In this document: positions 10,898 through 23,100 of the stretch, one piece after another | How positions within the stretch are numbered: position 1 is the stretch's first letter | How the letters are laid out: each line of letters begins with the position of its first letter | Assembly: GCA_000149265.1 (NCBI GenBank) | Contig: CH000017.1 | Coordinates: 144,860 to 208,859 of the forward strand | Length of the DNA stretch: 64,000 bases | Source of the DNA: Ciona savignyi | Lineage: Eukaryota > Chordata > Ascidiacea > Phlebobranchia > Cionidae | Direction: 5' to 3' | Position numbers and translations under genes: made by a program | Notes under the pieces: model-generated | Database searches by the model: none | What the model saw: only the letters and a program-made list of their open reading frames with translations | Told to the model about the DNA's origin: nothing

Positions 10898-13800
10898 TTA
10901 GCTTCGACAAGCAGCATTACGTGATTCAAACCCGAAAACTTGTCCAATGTTACTAACATAATTAGCGAAAGCTTCAAAGGTACAGTCTTCACTTTGTTCT
11001 GGAACATAAAATGATTCTGGTTTAAACAATTTAGATGAAAATATTGTCTGCATGTTCATTTGCAATATAATAGTTGCATATCACCAGACTGATAACATAG
11101 TGTGTAACTTTGATTTAAAGTTAAAACATAAAAATTAAAACCTACTCAAATAAATAGTGAAACGCGCAAATAAAAGTAGTGAAAAACTATTAAATGAACA
11201 TTACTGAGCCAATTACGATCGTCAGATCACCTCGCGCCCATCATCCGGTTACCGAAGATATTTCAGTGTGTTGTATATGATAGAAACGTTCCTTCAATTT
11301 GGTAGAACCCATTAATCCGCTGGATTCAGGTAATGTCCGTAAAGTGCCTTGCCCAAGGACACAGCCGACTTGCTACCAACCAGTTTCACACTTGTAACCT
11401 TTCGATTGAAAGGTGACACACTTAACCACCAGGCTAACCGGCGGAATATAGTAGTTTCTTTGCCCAAAAGTGGAAAAGGATAAGTTAGGATACTTTTGTT
11501 TACTTACGCTGTGTAAAACAATAATACCAACCATATTGAAAACAGATTTCAAACACTACACAAAATGTTTATTTAAAATTAAAATTTACCTGGGCAAAAA
11601 GAAGTATTTCCTGTAACTTCGACACCATTAAGGATGATTTTAATAAAGTGGGTCCCGGTTGTTGATTCCCACAACTCAAACACCAAACGAGTCCCCAATC
11701 TTGGCCATCTTAATAAAAAACAGGTATAATTCGTCCGGCCGGTTAAGTGCGTCGCCTTTCAATCGAAAGGTTGCAGGTACGCAACTGGTCGCAATCTAGT
11801 CGATTGTGTCCTTGGACAAGGCACTTTATGGACATTGTCTGAACCCAGTGAATTAATGGGTTCTACCAAATTGAAGGAATGTGTCTATCATACACAACAC
11901 ACTGCAATAGCTCTGGTATACCCGTCGGTGGACCCAAGGTGATCTAAAGATTGCCTGTGTGTTAACCCCATTGTTTTTCCATTCACGGGATAAACATGAA
12001 TATCCTATCCTATCCTAATTAAACCAAGAAAATAAAAATGGCACTTTTTACCGATAATCAGGCAATCCAAGCGCTTGTATTACTGGAGTTACAGTTAGGT
12101 CATGACCGGAGTACAGGATTACTTTTTTGTGTCCCTCTTTATTGTCTATAACTTGCTTCATTTGATTGAACAAGTTTTCTAAAAATGGCTGCATTACCAG
12201 CAAAGCTAGGTTTTGTGCAGGAGTCTCTAAGCGGGTGATTCTGAAAGAAAAACATTGTTTGGTTCGTTACAAAAAGCAAAACCAGGTAAAAAAATCTGTA
12301 TGAGTAATATTCGCATGTTGACTATATACAATATTCATGTTTTATACCTGTTATCCACTGTAGGGTGGTGTTATTACAGTGTATTATACTGTATTGAAGT
12401 TGTTTCTTTTTAATCCACTGGGTTCAAGCAATGTATGCTAAGTGCCTTAAGCCTGAGGACACAATCGACTAAGCAGGTTTGAAATTAACATTTTGGCTAA
12501 AATACAACGAAAAATAAACTATTGTTATATTTGTTCAAACACAGGTTGTAACTCTTCAAAGCTGTATATTTACTCGTTAAGCCTTTCTTGCTCTTTCATT
12601 ACAACTTCAAGTTGAGAAGGATTAACACACTCCCCATCTTTATTGCACGGCAGAGGCATACGTTTGCAAACATACCCTGTAACCAGTGAATCTATCTGCT
12701 GACCTGTTTAAAAAGATGTAAAATGATCAAATTTCTAAGTCGTGTTTTGAGCAGTAACTTTACCTGTGTGGTCGCCAATTCCAACTATTCGAGAGATATT
12801 TTGAATTGCAGAATTTGTCTTTTGTCTGTCCACATATATTCTATATTGTTTTTCTTTGACCAGTTTTTCGATTGACTGTGCTTTGGGACAGACGCAGTGA
12901 TTTTCGCAAAACTTTGGACTATTTGTAAATGTGATTGGAATCTGTTACAAATTCAGGTTAAATCACGCAAACTTATGGTATATATCAGCCAAATTCGATG
13001 TTAGTCTGAAACTTGTTACTTAGTTTGTGCAAAAGTGCATCGGCCATTAGGGTCAACAGTGCACCAGGTAATAATTCAATTTTTAAAAGCATTTTACTCA
13101 ACAATATGGGTTCTGGGCCTTTATGGCCTAAATTCTGAGTCCCGGTGGCTACCATGGACCTGCCCATATTAATGTAATGTAACAATATGGGAGCAGTTTT
13201 ATAGGCAAGAGTGCAGTGTTTAATTCTACGGCCACACCAATTGGCACAAACACACTGAAAAGTGTCTTGCCATTTACTGAACCAAAGCACATTGCAATTT
13301 ACTGAACCAAAGCACATCCCATTGATTGTTATTACTTCCATGCTACATCCTCAACAAAACTTTAGCACGATTTCGTAGAAATTTACGTAGAGTGAATGTT
13401 TTAAATTAGGAAAGTATGAGAATTAAAATACAACTACACCGTGATTGATATATGCAATAATGGTCCATTATTTATCAATTGACAAGCAAAAACATCAATT
13501 TAACAGTTGGTAAGTGTTCAATTTAACATTCTTACCTTTTTAAAGTGGTAATCTGGTACAAATCCATACAAAAATGCTACAGCACTTTGATATGTCCTTC
13601 TAACATGCGTAGATCGAACGTATATTGTTTTATTTAGCATGAAAGCATCCAGTAGTTTGTGTTTCTGAACATAAGCCTCTCTCAGCAGCAGTCCATTATG
13701 TAGTTGTTGAAGCTAGAGATGTTGTTGTTATAATTGGTGCACCAGTTGTGGGTAAAGTTATGACCGGTGCAGATTCTAACAAGAAATTGTGTATGATTCA

Positions 13801-16636
13801 CACGTTCCTTTAATTTTGTAGAACCCATTAATCCGCTGGGTCCAGGCAATGTTCAGATTCTAACAAGAAATATTACACTGCAGACTTAAAGAACGATAGC
13901 CTAATTATTACTAGGTTACCAAAACACAAACAAAATGGCTCTGGCACAGAAGGCTTACATTCACTCATTTAAAATGATATTGATTACAATGCCACATTTC
14001 AACATCTCTTGTAAATCAAGTTTCTTTTTTACTGGGTTTCTGGTCATTTATGTTTATTGCATAATATGTGCTGGAACAAATTTTCTTGAGGAGGTTTATT
14101 AGTTGGTTTTGAACACCCACTTTTTAGGCTCTACCATTAGAAGGACTGGCTATTACATAATTAACCATATGACTGACAGATACATATATTTAACAATATA
14201 ACTCAGCCAAACAAATATGCTGGAAATAGACTACTGTATATAAACGGCAAACACAACAATTAAAATATGTTTTAAACAACTTACAGCCCCGAACACTGTC
14301 AATTGCCCAGGACTACATAGGATTGCTTGGGGTAGTGGGTGGGTAAAATACACAGCACCATCAGTATATAAATCCTTCAATATATTGTCTCTGTATTTTG
14401 ACACCAATTTATACTTTTCTGAGTAGTAATCTGTTGACAAAGTGAATATATTGCAAAGGGTAAAATGGCAGAAACTCTTGACCACACTGCATTTAAAATT
14501 TAAATACCTGAATGTATGTTGCAAAAGTTTGGCTTTACACGAAATTTATTGTAGGCTGCATAGTTTAAAGGAGCTCTATCTCCATGTCTGATTAAAATTT
14601 GAACTTGCTTGAGTTTCCAACCTTTCTGCCCAACCCCTAAAAATATTGAATGGTTATACCTTTACATTCACACGTGGAAAATGCAGAGGGTGTTATAAAG
14701 TATGGCTATTTTTTGCAACATTAAAAAAGGTACCAAACCCAGTCTCACAGAAGTATATTACAGTGTGTTGTAAATTTTAAAAATTGGGCAATACTTTAGT
14801 TTTCATCCGTTATTATAATGTGTTCAAGCAAAGTTCTATGCTGAAGGAAAAAAACAAGTGACTAGCAAACAGTAAGGTTTGATTCCACTACCTTTTCGCC
14901 TAACAGTCCGACATAATACTCCTAAGCTAACCAACTCAACTATATTTCTAATTATTTGAAATTCACAAACCTTCTTGCATAGTGAAGATATCATTATCCC
15001 TTGGAAAGTTGCAATAATAATCAACTGGATTGACTTCATCGACTGGATTCACCTTATTAGTTTTTGTAGTTTTCTTTGGCTTTCCTGAGATGACAAAACA
15101 ACAAATTGGGAGCTTCATTGACAATGCAAAATATTATGATAATTTGTATGGGCAAACTAGACTACATGGTTGTTTAGGATATAGGGATAGGATATTCATC
15201 TTTATCTCCGTGAATGGGAAAACCAAGGGGGTTATCACACGGGCAATCGTCAGATCACCTCGCGCCCATCGTCGGGTTACCGGAGCTATTGCAGTGTGTT
15301 GTATATGATAGACAGTAGACACGTTCCTTCAATTTGGTAGAACCCATTAATCCGCTGAGTTCAGGCAATGTCCTTAAAGTGCCTTGCCCAAGGACACAGC
15401 CGACTAGCTAGCGACCAGTTTCGCACCAGCAACCTTTCGATTGAAAGGCGACACACTTAACCGCTAGACCAACCGGGCGGACTATGGGTGAGTAATTTGT
15501 TGTTTCTACCTCCAAAATAAAATAATATACCGGTACTGGTAAATAAGTAGGAATTAAATTGAAGTGACAATTGATTATGTTGTATCGATCATACCAATAT
15601 GGCATAGGTTTGCCGCCTCCAGCAATAAACACACATACCCTGTCCAATTCAGGTTACCTTTGTTTAGAGTCTTTTTTATGACTGAAGATTCATTTTCATC
15701 AACTACACCCGTATATTGTTTGTTTCCATGATCTGAAAGTAAAACATAAACTTTACAGTAAATATTTAATCTAGCTAAGTACCTAACACATTTAGTTGCT
15801 TTGCAAAACCTAAATTACATTTTACAGTATGTGCAGCATAAGTTCTTATACCGGTATGCATGACCAGACAAAAACAGAGTGTGCGTGTAAAAATGTTACA
15901 TCATGATCAAAGGTCAACCAATGTACACCTTTGTAGCACGCAGCACAGTGCTGATACAATATGTACATTGTGATTATGATGATTTGAATTAACTTTGATA
16001 AAAAAAGGCGTTAAAAGGAAAAAGCTACGAAACTGCATCTCGCAGTTTAATGAAACACTGTTATTATAAATGAAAATATAAGTTTTGGGTGTTTAAAATT
16101 AGTTTTGGGTAAGTGAAATTATATATCGTGCCAGATTGTACCAGTGAAATTGTATTCCATAACACATACAATAGTAAGTTATCTAACATTTTGTACTTTA
16201 AAAATACAATAACAATACAGCATAGTATGTAGAATTTTGAAGTGAAACTCTTAAACTACTTCCCAACAGTAATAATATATCTAGATTAAACAAACAATTT
16301 TTTTAATAATATATCTAGATTAAACAAACAATAAGTAACACTTTCATCACACATTTTCACTTATTTGTTTGAAAATACTACCATAAGTCATTTAATTCAT
16401 GTGAAAACTGCAAAAAATCCAAACATACAATGTTATATTTCAGTTTTTCCTAATCAAGTTAATGTTAAGAGTATAAAGTCAGTTAAAAGTAGAAAATAGT
16501 GATAAAAGGTACTAGGACCTGCACGAAAAACGTCATGCTGATATTTCGCTTTGAATTGAACAGCCCACATAGCAACCAATGAAGCTGAAATCAGCAGAAC
16601 TGTGAACAGCATCCATTTTATTGAGGCTTTCCTCAT
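10898..16636 (-). CDS. PXYLP1: 2-phosphoxylose phosphatase 1 (histidine acid phosphatase family), complete, 11 exons
   Basis: PXYLP1 is a type II Golgi membrane enzyme that removes phosphate from xylose in the glycosaminoglycan linker, allowing chain extension. Exons in order: 16636-16519, 15732-15658, 15084-14971, 14636-14508, 14430-14285, 13712-13536, 12941-12764, 12703-12574, 12240-12052, 11708-11590, 10998-10898. All junctions are GT/AG with matching phases, giving 491 codons plus TAA (human protein 480). Residues about 8-28 form the signal anchor. The phosphohistidine motif RHGDRAP is at 119-125 and the C-terminal proton-donor motif SGHD at 400-403. Between them, LLREAYVQKHKLLDAF and GVRS-like RSTHVRRTYQSA follow the family pattern. 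Intron 4 is only 77 nt. The lumenal part has many Cys and N-glycosylation sequons. It was distinguished from lysosomal acid phosphatases by the stem and by CNFPRDND before the catalytic exon. Confidence 0.93.
11217..11445 (-). mobile_element. tRNA-derived SINE, lacking the tail
   Basis: Reverse copy from GATCGTCAGATCACCTCGCG to ACCGGCGGAA; B-box region intact. It lies in the last PXYLP1 intron, in the same orientation as that gene. Confidence 0.85.
11733..12016 (+). mobile_element. tRNA-derived SINE, near full length
   Basis: Head GTCCGGCCGGTTAAGTGCGT, body and tail ATCCTATCCTATCC. It occupies most of the intron between PXYLP1 exons 12052-12240 and 11590-11708, with about 25 to 35 bases left at each side. 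Confidence 0.88.
12347..12485 (-). mobile_element. SINE remnant, strongly diverged
   Basis: Weak reverse match: TATTACAGTGTATTATACTG, AATCCACTGGGTTCAAGCAA and GACACAATCGACTAAGC occur in family order within a PXYLP1 intron. Confidence 0.45.
13793..13856 (-). mobile_element. SINE fragment (middle)
   Basis: Reverse core fragment AACCCATTAATCCGCTGGGT with its flanking body, in the intron after PXYLP1 exon 14430-14285. Confidence 0.7.
15176..15482 (-). mobile_element. tRNA-derived SINE, full length
   Basis: Complete reverse copy from the GGATAGGATATTCATC tail to the CTAGACCAACCGGGCGGA head. It is in PXYLP1 intron 2, in the same orientation as that gene. An apparent 62-codon frame in it is SINE body. 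Confidence 0.9.
16268..16333. repeat. Short direct repeat (two units of about 28 bp)
   Basis: ATATATCTAGATTAAACAAA appears twice, 36 bases apart, in the first PXYLP1 intron-side sequence or 3' of exon 1. No function is evident. Confidence 0.6.
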
Positions 16637-17574
16637 TTCACAACGAAGTATTTACTTAGCAACTACAAACATATTGCTAAATATTTCTGTCCACCTTTGT
16701 GTAATTCATAACTCTAACCGCACACAGTTGTCATTGTCAAAATAAGAAAAGCAAAGTCTGGTGTTTAGTTTTCGGCTGTCAATCAAATTTGTAATGAGAA
16801 AAAGGCATGACGATTTTCAGCTGTACATAAAAACGAGAAGGTCACGTGATTGGTGGTATTGTATTTCGTTATCGTGTGAGTGAGCGCATGGTTTTTGCGA
16901 AACTAAACAAAAGCATTTATAGTTACCACCAATATATCCCAACTGTTCAGTTTTATACTACATATACTTAAGGTGTTGGTCAAAGCATTAATAAACAAAT
17001 AAATTATCTTCGAATCTGTTACTCCTGCAAAATAGTCAAACGTCTCCTAAATGAGCATAGACAGCGTTCGCATTTTAAACCGTACTGTACCATATGAGAG
17101 GAGTTTTACCAGTTCTGTTTACAACGTTTAGACTTAGAGGAATTAGCTGTTTTGTTGTGTGTTCAATAGATTTAGCTAATGATTCCCATATTTAATCATT
17201 AAAACATGGGCGCATTGTAACAGCTGCCAGTATTGTACTGTGTTGAATGTGACAGAATTATGTCTTTTATAACAGTACTATAAGCTAATTGGTGCTAGTT
17301 AAGAATATGATGCTTATATTTATGATTTCTCGTATTTGGTTTTTGTACGGTAAAGACAAAAGGAAAAATGACAATAGCCATACATAATTATAATCATTAA
17401 CACATCCTAATAACATATTTTGTACCAAATCTGTAAAAATTCTACACAGTCCCCAAGATGTCTAATGAACCCTCCAATCTTTATTTAAAATGTTTCACAA
17501 TACGAGAAACTTATTTAATATTTCAGTGATTTAGGACGACCGACCTTAGGGTTTTGATCTGTGACCTGGTGACG
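16637..17574. promoter_or_regulatory. Head-to-head interval of PXYLP1 and PCIF1 with E-box plus inverted CCAAT
   Basis: About 940 bp separate the two divergent start codons. The palindrome TCACGTGA (16842-16849, E-box of the USF/MiT type) overlaps by one base an inverted CCAAT (ATTGG, 16849-16853). This pair lies about 210 bases upstream of the PXYLP1 ATG and 720 from PCIF1. A TTTCAG acceptor-like site is at 17521-17526. No TATA box is convincing. Confidence 0.4.
17521..17574 (+). promoter_or_regulatory. Probable spliced-leader acceptor and short 5' UTR of PCIF1
   Basis: A pyrimidine-rich TTTCAG ends at 17526 with no matching upstream donor or exon. The PCIF1 ATG follows after 48 bases. In a trans-splicing tunicate such an acceptor would take the leader. 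The in-frame TGA at 17527-17529 excludes upstream extension of the reading frame through this site. Confidence 0.45.
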
Positions 17575-19116
17575 ATGGATGAAGCACATAAACCTGTTGA
17601 GAGATTCTGGAACTTCGAAATTGAGACGGACGTATTTGTCATGCAGGGTGCACCTTGTGCAGCACCACCACCGACCCCGGAGATTGAACAATTCAGAGCG
17701 ACTGTCACGAAAAGACTGCGAGAATACTACCAGGATCTCTGTATGTCTAAAGAGGGCATCGGCGCTCCGAACGAATCTTTTAACCGATGGATTATGGAGA
17801 GAAAAGTGCACGATAAAGGTCGAGATCCCATGCTACCGACCGCATGTGCTGATGAAGTCTCACCGTCCATGTTTCGCGAAATTATGTACGACATTCCGAT
17901 TCGGTTAGCGAAAATTAAGTCTTTATCTGATGCCCGTAAGCAGCTTTTTCAGTACGCAAACGCGGCGAATACGATGATAGAAGCAAGGCCATTTACACAG
18001 GAAGCACGGAAGCTTGTTAAATGGCACGTGGAAGATACATTTTCGTTTTTAAGGAAAGATCAGAATGCTTTGATAGACGATTACTTAAATAGACTCGCCC
18101 ACTTGCGTCGACAGTGCGGCACCTATTTAGCAGACGCTGCCAAAACCTCAGTGGAAGACATTTGTAGAAGCATGTATCACACGTCCCAAGAATATTCAAA
18201 GCAAATTCTTGACAAACACGTCGAGGTGCTTCAGTTGCATAACATTGAAATTCCTGCTCCCCTTCCACCTAGTGGTAGATTAGAGCTTGTACGTCCGATT
18301 GTAATGCCATGCGCGACTCCGAAGGTGATGGGTGTTACGCAGGAAGTAAACAAGCGTCATGTCTGCCTGACGTATAACTGTGAGACCATGAGACTAAACT
18401 GCGGATATCTTGAAAAATTAGAGCACTTGTATCGAATCAGCTGCAAGGATGATCCGAAAATGGAACTTTTTTTGCAAAGAGTCTGGTGTCTATTGAGGAG
18501 GTATCAGACATTTTTTGGCCCGAACCAATATGAAGGGATAATGTTGCAGGGTGCACTGCCGTCCACTGTGTTTGAATGTCTGTACAGTGTATTTGGGGTC
18601 ACAATGGAATGCTTTGCTTCTCCATTGAACAGCTATTATAAAAACTATTCGTCTGCGTTTGCAGACACCGATTGTTATTTTGGTTCAAGCGGACCGCTTA
18701 TGCAATTATTTCCAGTCAGCGGATCGTTCGAAGTTAACCCTCCATTTGCAGAAGAGCTAATGGAGGCAATGGTAAATCATTTCGAAAAACTGCTTGCCCA
18801 GAGCACAGAGCCCCTCTCTTTCATCATATTTGCACCTGAATGGCGAGACCCCACCCCCATTGCTATTCTTAGAATGGAGATGAGCAAATTTAAAAGGAAA
18901 CAAGTCCTAGTTCCAGCATTCGAACACGAATACCGCAGCGGCCTCCAGCACATTGCCCCTTTGAAGGAAGTCTATCACAAAGCAGTTCACGGAACAAGCG
19001 TCTTCTTTTTGCAAAATGAACGTGGTTTCCAGAAATGGGGTCCGACTCAGGAAAGACTACGTAAACTACTTACTGCCTTTCGTCCTGAAATCCGGAAACA
19101 AACTTATCAACTATAG
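17575..19116 (+). CDS. PCIF1: PCIF1/CAPAM, cap-specific adenosine-N6 methyltransferase, intronless and without WW domain
   Basis: PCIF1 methylates N6 of 2'-O-methyladenosine next to the mRNA cap (m6Am) and binds phosphorylated RNA polymerase II C-terminal domain. The frame of 513 codons is uninterrupted from ATG 17575. A longer frame could begin at a TTG at 17554, but no ATG lies upstream before the in-frame TGA at 17527. The protein aligns with the human enzyme from just after its low-complexity linker to near its end. Markers are SFNRWIMERKV, VSPSMFREIM, VEDTFSFLRKD, HLRRQCG, FLQRVWCLLRRY and ECFASPLN. The catalytic NPPF lies at residues 388-391, then EPLSFIIFAPEWR and AFEHEYRSG. The human protein has about 170 more N-terminal residues including a WW domain, and a Ser-rich tail; both are absent here. 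The catalytic residues are intact, so activity is expected. Confidence 0.95.
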   Translation: MDEAHKPVERFWNFEIETDVFVMQGAPCAAPPPTPEIEQFRATVTKRLREYYQDLCMSKEGIGAPNESFNRWIMERKVHDKGRDPMLPTACADEVSPSMFREIMYDIPIRLAKIKSLSDARKQLFQYANAANTMIEARPFTQEARKLVKWHVEDTFSFLRKDQNALIDDYLNRLAHLRRQCGTYLADAAKTSVEDICRSMYHTSQEYSKQILDKHVEVLQLHNIEIPAPLPPSGRLELVRPIVMPCATPKVMGVTQEVNKRHVCLTYNCETMRLNCGYLEKLEHLYRISCKDDPKMELFLQRVWCLLRRYQTFFGPNQYEGIMLQGALPSTVFECLYSVFGVTMECFASPLNSYYKNYSSAFADTDCYFGSSGPLMQLFPVSGSFEVNPPFAEELMEAMVNHFEKLLAQSTEPLSFIIFAPEWRDPTPIAILRMEMSKFKRKQVLVPAFEHEYRSGLQHIAPLKEVYHKAVHGTSVFFLQNERGFQKWGPTQERLRKLLTAFRPEIRKQTYQL

Positions 19117-20142
19117 TTTAAACAATTGCCTTTTCTGCCGGTACCATGTTATTTTAACCTTCTGTTTATAGACGGACGGAATAAAAATTGCTAAGCAGTA
19201 TGTTTCCCTGTGTATTTTGGTATCTTCACGTTTTTAAAATTGACCAGTAAATAAACGAGTTGTTTATATCAGTATTTAATGAAAGCGCCTTTGTTTATAA
19301 CCAAATTAAGTTGATGCAAATTCTGAATGCCATCTTGCATTACTAAACAGGGTTGGGGGTTTATTTAAGCCAAGTTAAGCACCACAATTAATTTTTGGTT
19401 CAATTACATTGTTTATGTGACAAAAAGATAAATATATATAATCACCGGTTTTTATTTCTTAGATCTGCTTTTAAATAAATAGAGTGCACATTATCCATCT
19501 GGGCACAGCCTGTAAAAAATCTTTAGATTTAAAGCCATCACCCCCTTATTTCTTAAGCAATACCCAAATTGCTATCGGTTTAAAACGGAAGTTTACTCAC
19601 TTATTGCCATGTGTGCTTATAACTCCATAGACATTATATACTGCTTATATATTAACAAATTGATATGTTTACATTGTACATGGCATTTATTGCTTTACCT
19701 ATTGTTTAAAAAAAAAGTTCAAATGGGCATGCATACTTAATACCAAACAGTTAATCGCTAGGGCGGTTTATTTTTTAAATCATCAAAATAGCTGTTGGCA
19801 GTATTTTTAGGAAAATATATATCGTATACTATTTAATCATTATCGGGGACATTTATGTAATATTGTGGTAAGTCCTACAATAGAAGTCAAGGTATATTGC
19901 GGATCATAATTACTTGTTACTCCAGTTCTGTATTGCATATTTTTGCCATGAATTATGTCTATGAATTTGATTGTATTGCTGCATAAATATATACAATTAT
20001 TCGTATGCAATGGTGCAGCGTTGTCTTAGTACTAAAATACGCCTGCCCTACTTGTGCTGTTTTATAATACATATTACACTGGATTAAATGTTCCCACAAA
20101 CATTGTAACATTATGTGCACATCTTTAGGGTCAGGCAGTGAA
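19117..20142. other. Interval between PCIF1 and MSH2
   Basis: PCIF1 3' UTR with a canonical AATAAA at 19180-19185, 64 bases after the stop. AT-rich single-copy sequence follows. An acceptor-like TTTAG ends at 20128, 14 bases before the MSH2 ATG, and may be a spliced-leader acceptor. No exon or repeat was recognised. Confidence 0.55.
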
Positions 20143-23100
20143 ATGGCCAACTTGCAAGCTAAGTCAAAATGGTCAATAGACGATGAAATTGGATTTTTTA
20201 GTTTTTACAAATCGCTGCCTGAAAAGGCAGACACGACCTACAGGGTATTTGAGCATGGCGAGTTCTATTCAACCCATGAGAAAGATGCCATTCTCGCAGC
20301 AAAGCATATTTTCAAGTCAGTATCTGCAATGAAAGAACTTGGCCGAAAAGGTGTCTCTTGTTTAACAGTTTATATGCACATTGTACATATGCTTCACATT
20401 TATGTGTTTTCACTTTCAGAGTACTGATATGTACAAATAAGAATGTCATTATAGATTTGAGAATGGCTTTATAATCGCAATTTTGCCTAAGATAAACTAT
20501 GTAGGCATAGATAACCTTAGTAGGTAGATTGCAATACATACTACACATAACTAGTCCCGGTACACATAAATTCAGTTTACAGTATACTACGCCTAAGGGA
20601 ATCTTTTTATGTACTCTTAAAGTGAGAAATAATGTACACTTAATCGTATGGAATGCTTTACCGCAGAATATGTATACAGGAGTTTAGCTCCTATAGTAGT
20701 ACTTCAGATTGTCAGCTGAAACGATTATAAGATGAGATTAGTTGGTATTCTTGGGTAAGCCACATGGTAAATTTGCTTAAAGCTTGTGGATAAAAAACAA
20801 GTGGATAAATTGGTCATACTAAAAATATGGCAACATCTTAATACAGCTTAGGCCCAATCCGTACTGAGTTAAACAAAAATGGCACAATTTTTGTTGTAAA
20901 TCGCCTGAAACCAGCGGATTAATGGGTTCTACCAAATTAAAGGATCGTATCTATCATACACAACACACTGCAATAGTTCCGGTAACCCGACGGTGCGCGT
21001 AAGGTGATCTGACGATTGCCCATGTGTTAACCCCCTTGGTTTTCCCATTCACGGGGATAAAAATGAATATCCTGTCCTATACAAAATATTGCAATAGCTT
21101 TATTTTTGTAGAATCCAAGGTTCCCTCAGTTTTCCTAAGTCAACTAAACTTTGAGTCGCTGGCGCGTGATCTACTGCTTGTCATGCAGTACCGCCTCGAA
21201 GTCTATCGTCAGCTTCCTAATCGCAAATGGGAACTTGCCTACAAAGGATCCCCTGGATACCTTAATGAGGTAAAGCTTGATAGGACACATTTATATCAAC
21301 TGTTATGTGTAGGATAGTTCAATTGGGATTTGCTATCTACCAGCAGTTGAACAAATATGACAGTCCTGCTACAAGCGATGATCTATCCCATTTTCATGCC
21401 ATTACAAGCGATGAAAAATAGGCATATTGGGTGCTAATATTCACAATATACACTAAACCAACTAACATACGCTAAAGCATTAAATTGGTTACTCAACAAA
21501 GTCATTTGATTTACACTTGATGTGATAAAATAAAATGTTGTTCTTTATAGGTTGAAGAAATTTTACTCAAGAATGTTGATATTGCGGAGCAGACGTCGTC
21601 AGCTGTTATCGCTGTTAAGTACATCCTCACAGGCGGTATGTTTGCTAAATCATAAGTTCATAACGTCATACACAATGTCAATTTGTACCTCAACCACATA
21701 ATCACAAATGTTCATACTAGTCAGCATCTGGGCAATTCATATTAACTCTTCGAATGCATTTGAATACAGAGTTTCCTGCATTTGTTTACATTTGATTGTA
21801 TTTGCCCTCTGTCATGATTTTAAAGGATACTAATTGAATTCTTGTCAGCAATAAAACCATCAATAAATTTTTTATTTTGAGTGCAAGAAATTTATGCTGT
21901 AATTAAATTCTCATCAGTGCAATTATAATTACCTCAAATGATTCTTGGTCATGAATACAAGGTCATAGGAATTCGTGGTGTATCTGAATATTGCTTGATG
22001 TAAATACAGCAATAATGTTGTTATTACGAATGCAAGAAGTGTATTTGAATACCAGTTACACTAAAAACATATTTTAAGTTTTAACCTGAACCTGATACTT
22101 TATGTGTCATACAACTACTGTATTTATTAATTATCAGATTCTAAAGTTCAGTGTCATTCTGCTACTGTTTCTCTAATAATTTGATGTCTTGCTTATTTAA
22201 GCTTAAATAATTGGATAACCATGGTGTATTGATTATTATTACGAGTCTTTACCGGCAGGTCAATTTGTCTGTGACTTTTTGTCTATTTTAGTTGTATTTT
22301 GAGCATTAATACAGTTAAATTACAGCATAAATTAAAAATACATATTTATATATGAACCAAAATATTAATATTATTACCTTTAAAGTTTGTTGTGCATTTT
22401 TTAAATTCTAAATTTTCCATTTTTGTTAATATAGTAGACGATGCTAAAATATGACCAGCTACTTAATATGACCAATTTGGCACCGTCCGAAATTTTCTCA
22501 TTTAAAATTATTCGTTAAATATAACCAAACTTCGGGTAATATGAACAACATTTTTTCCATCTCTCTTATTACAGTACAGTATTTTTCCCGCCACTCACTT
22601 ATAACTTCGTCTTTTGAACATGTGTGTTTTCTGTACACATGCATGCCACGTGTGCGTTCTTTACCGGGTCTTATTGACAAAGCAGTTAAATCGCTTTGAC
22701 GTAGATTTACTAACACAATACTTCGTTATGCTGTACCATCGCTTGTACATAATTTGACATACTCTTAGTTTTACCATCACTTGCACTGTTAATTGACGGT
22801 ATTTGGACTTCATGTGGCTTACAACATCGATTCAGGCGCGTTTATGGCAACTTAGGTTTTTATGACCAAAATGGTCTGTTCCCAAGGTGGTCATATAAAG
22901 CGGTGCCTGCTGTACCGTTTATAGTAACTATTTTTTACAGTGTGGTGTATCTCAATATAACAATGTCTTCGTTATTTTTCACATTTTGTTACGACAGGTG
23001 GACAAAGTACAGTAGGACTTGCGTTCGCTGACAGCAGATCATGTGAACTGATGTACGCAGAGTTTTCGGACAACGACCATTTTTCAAACCTTGAATCCGC

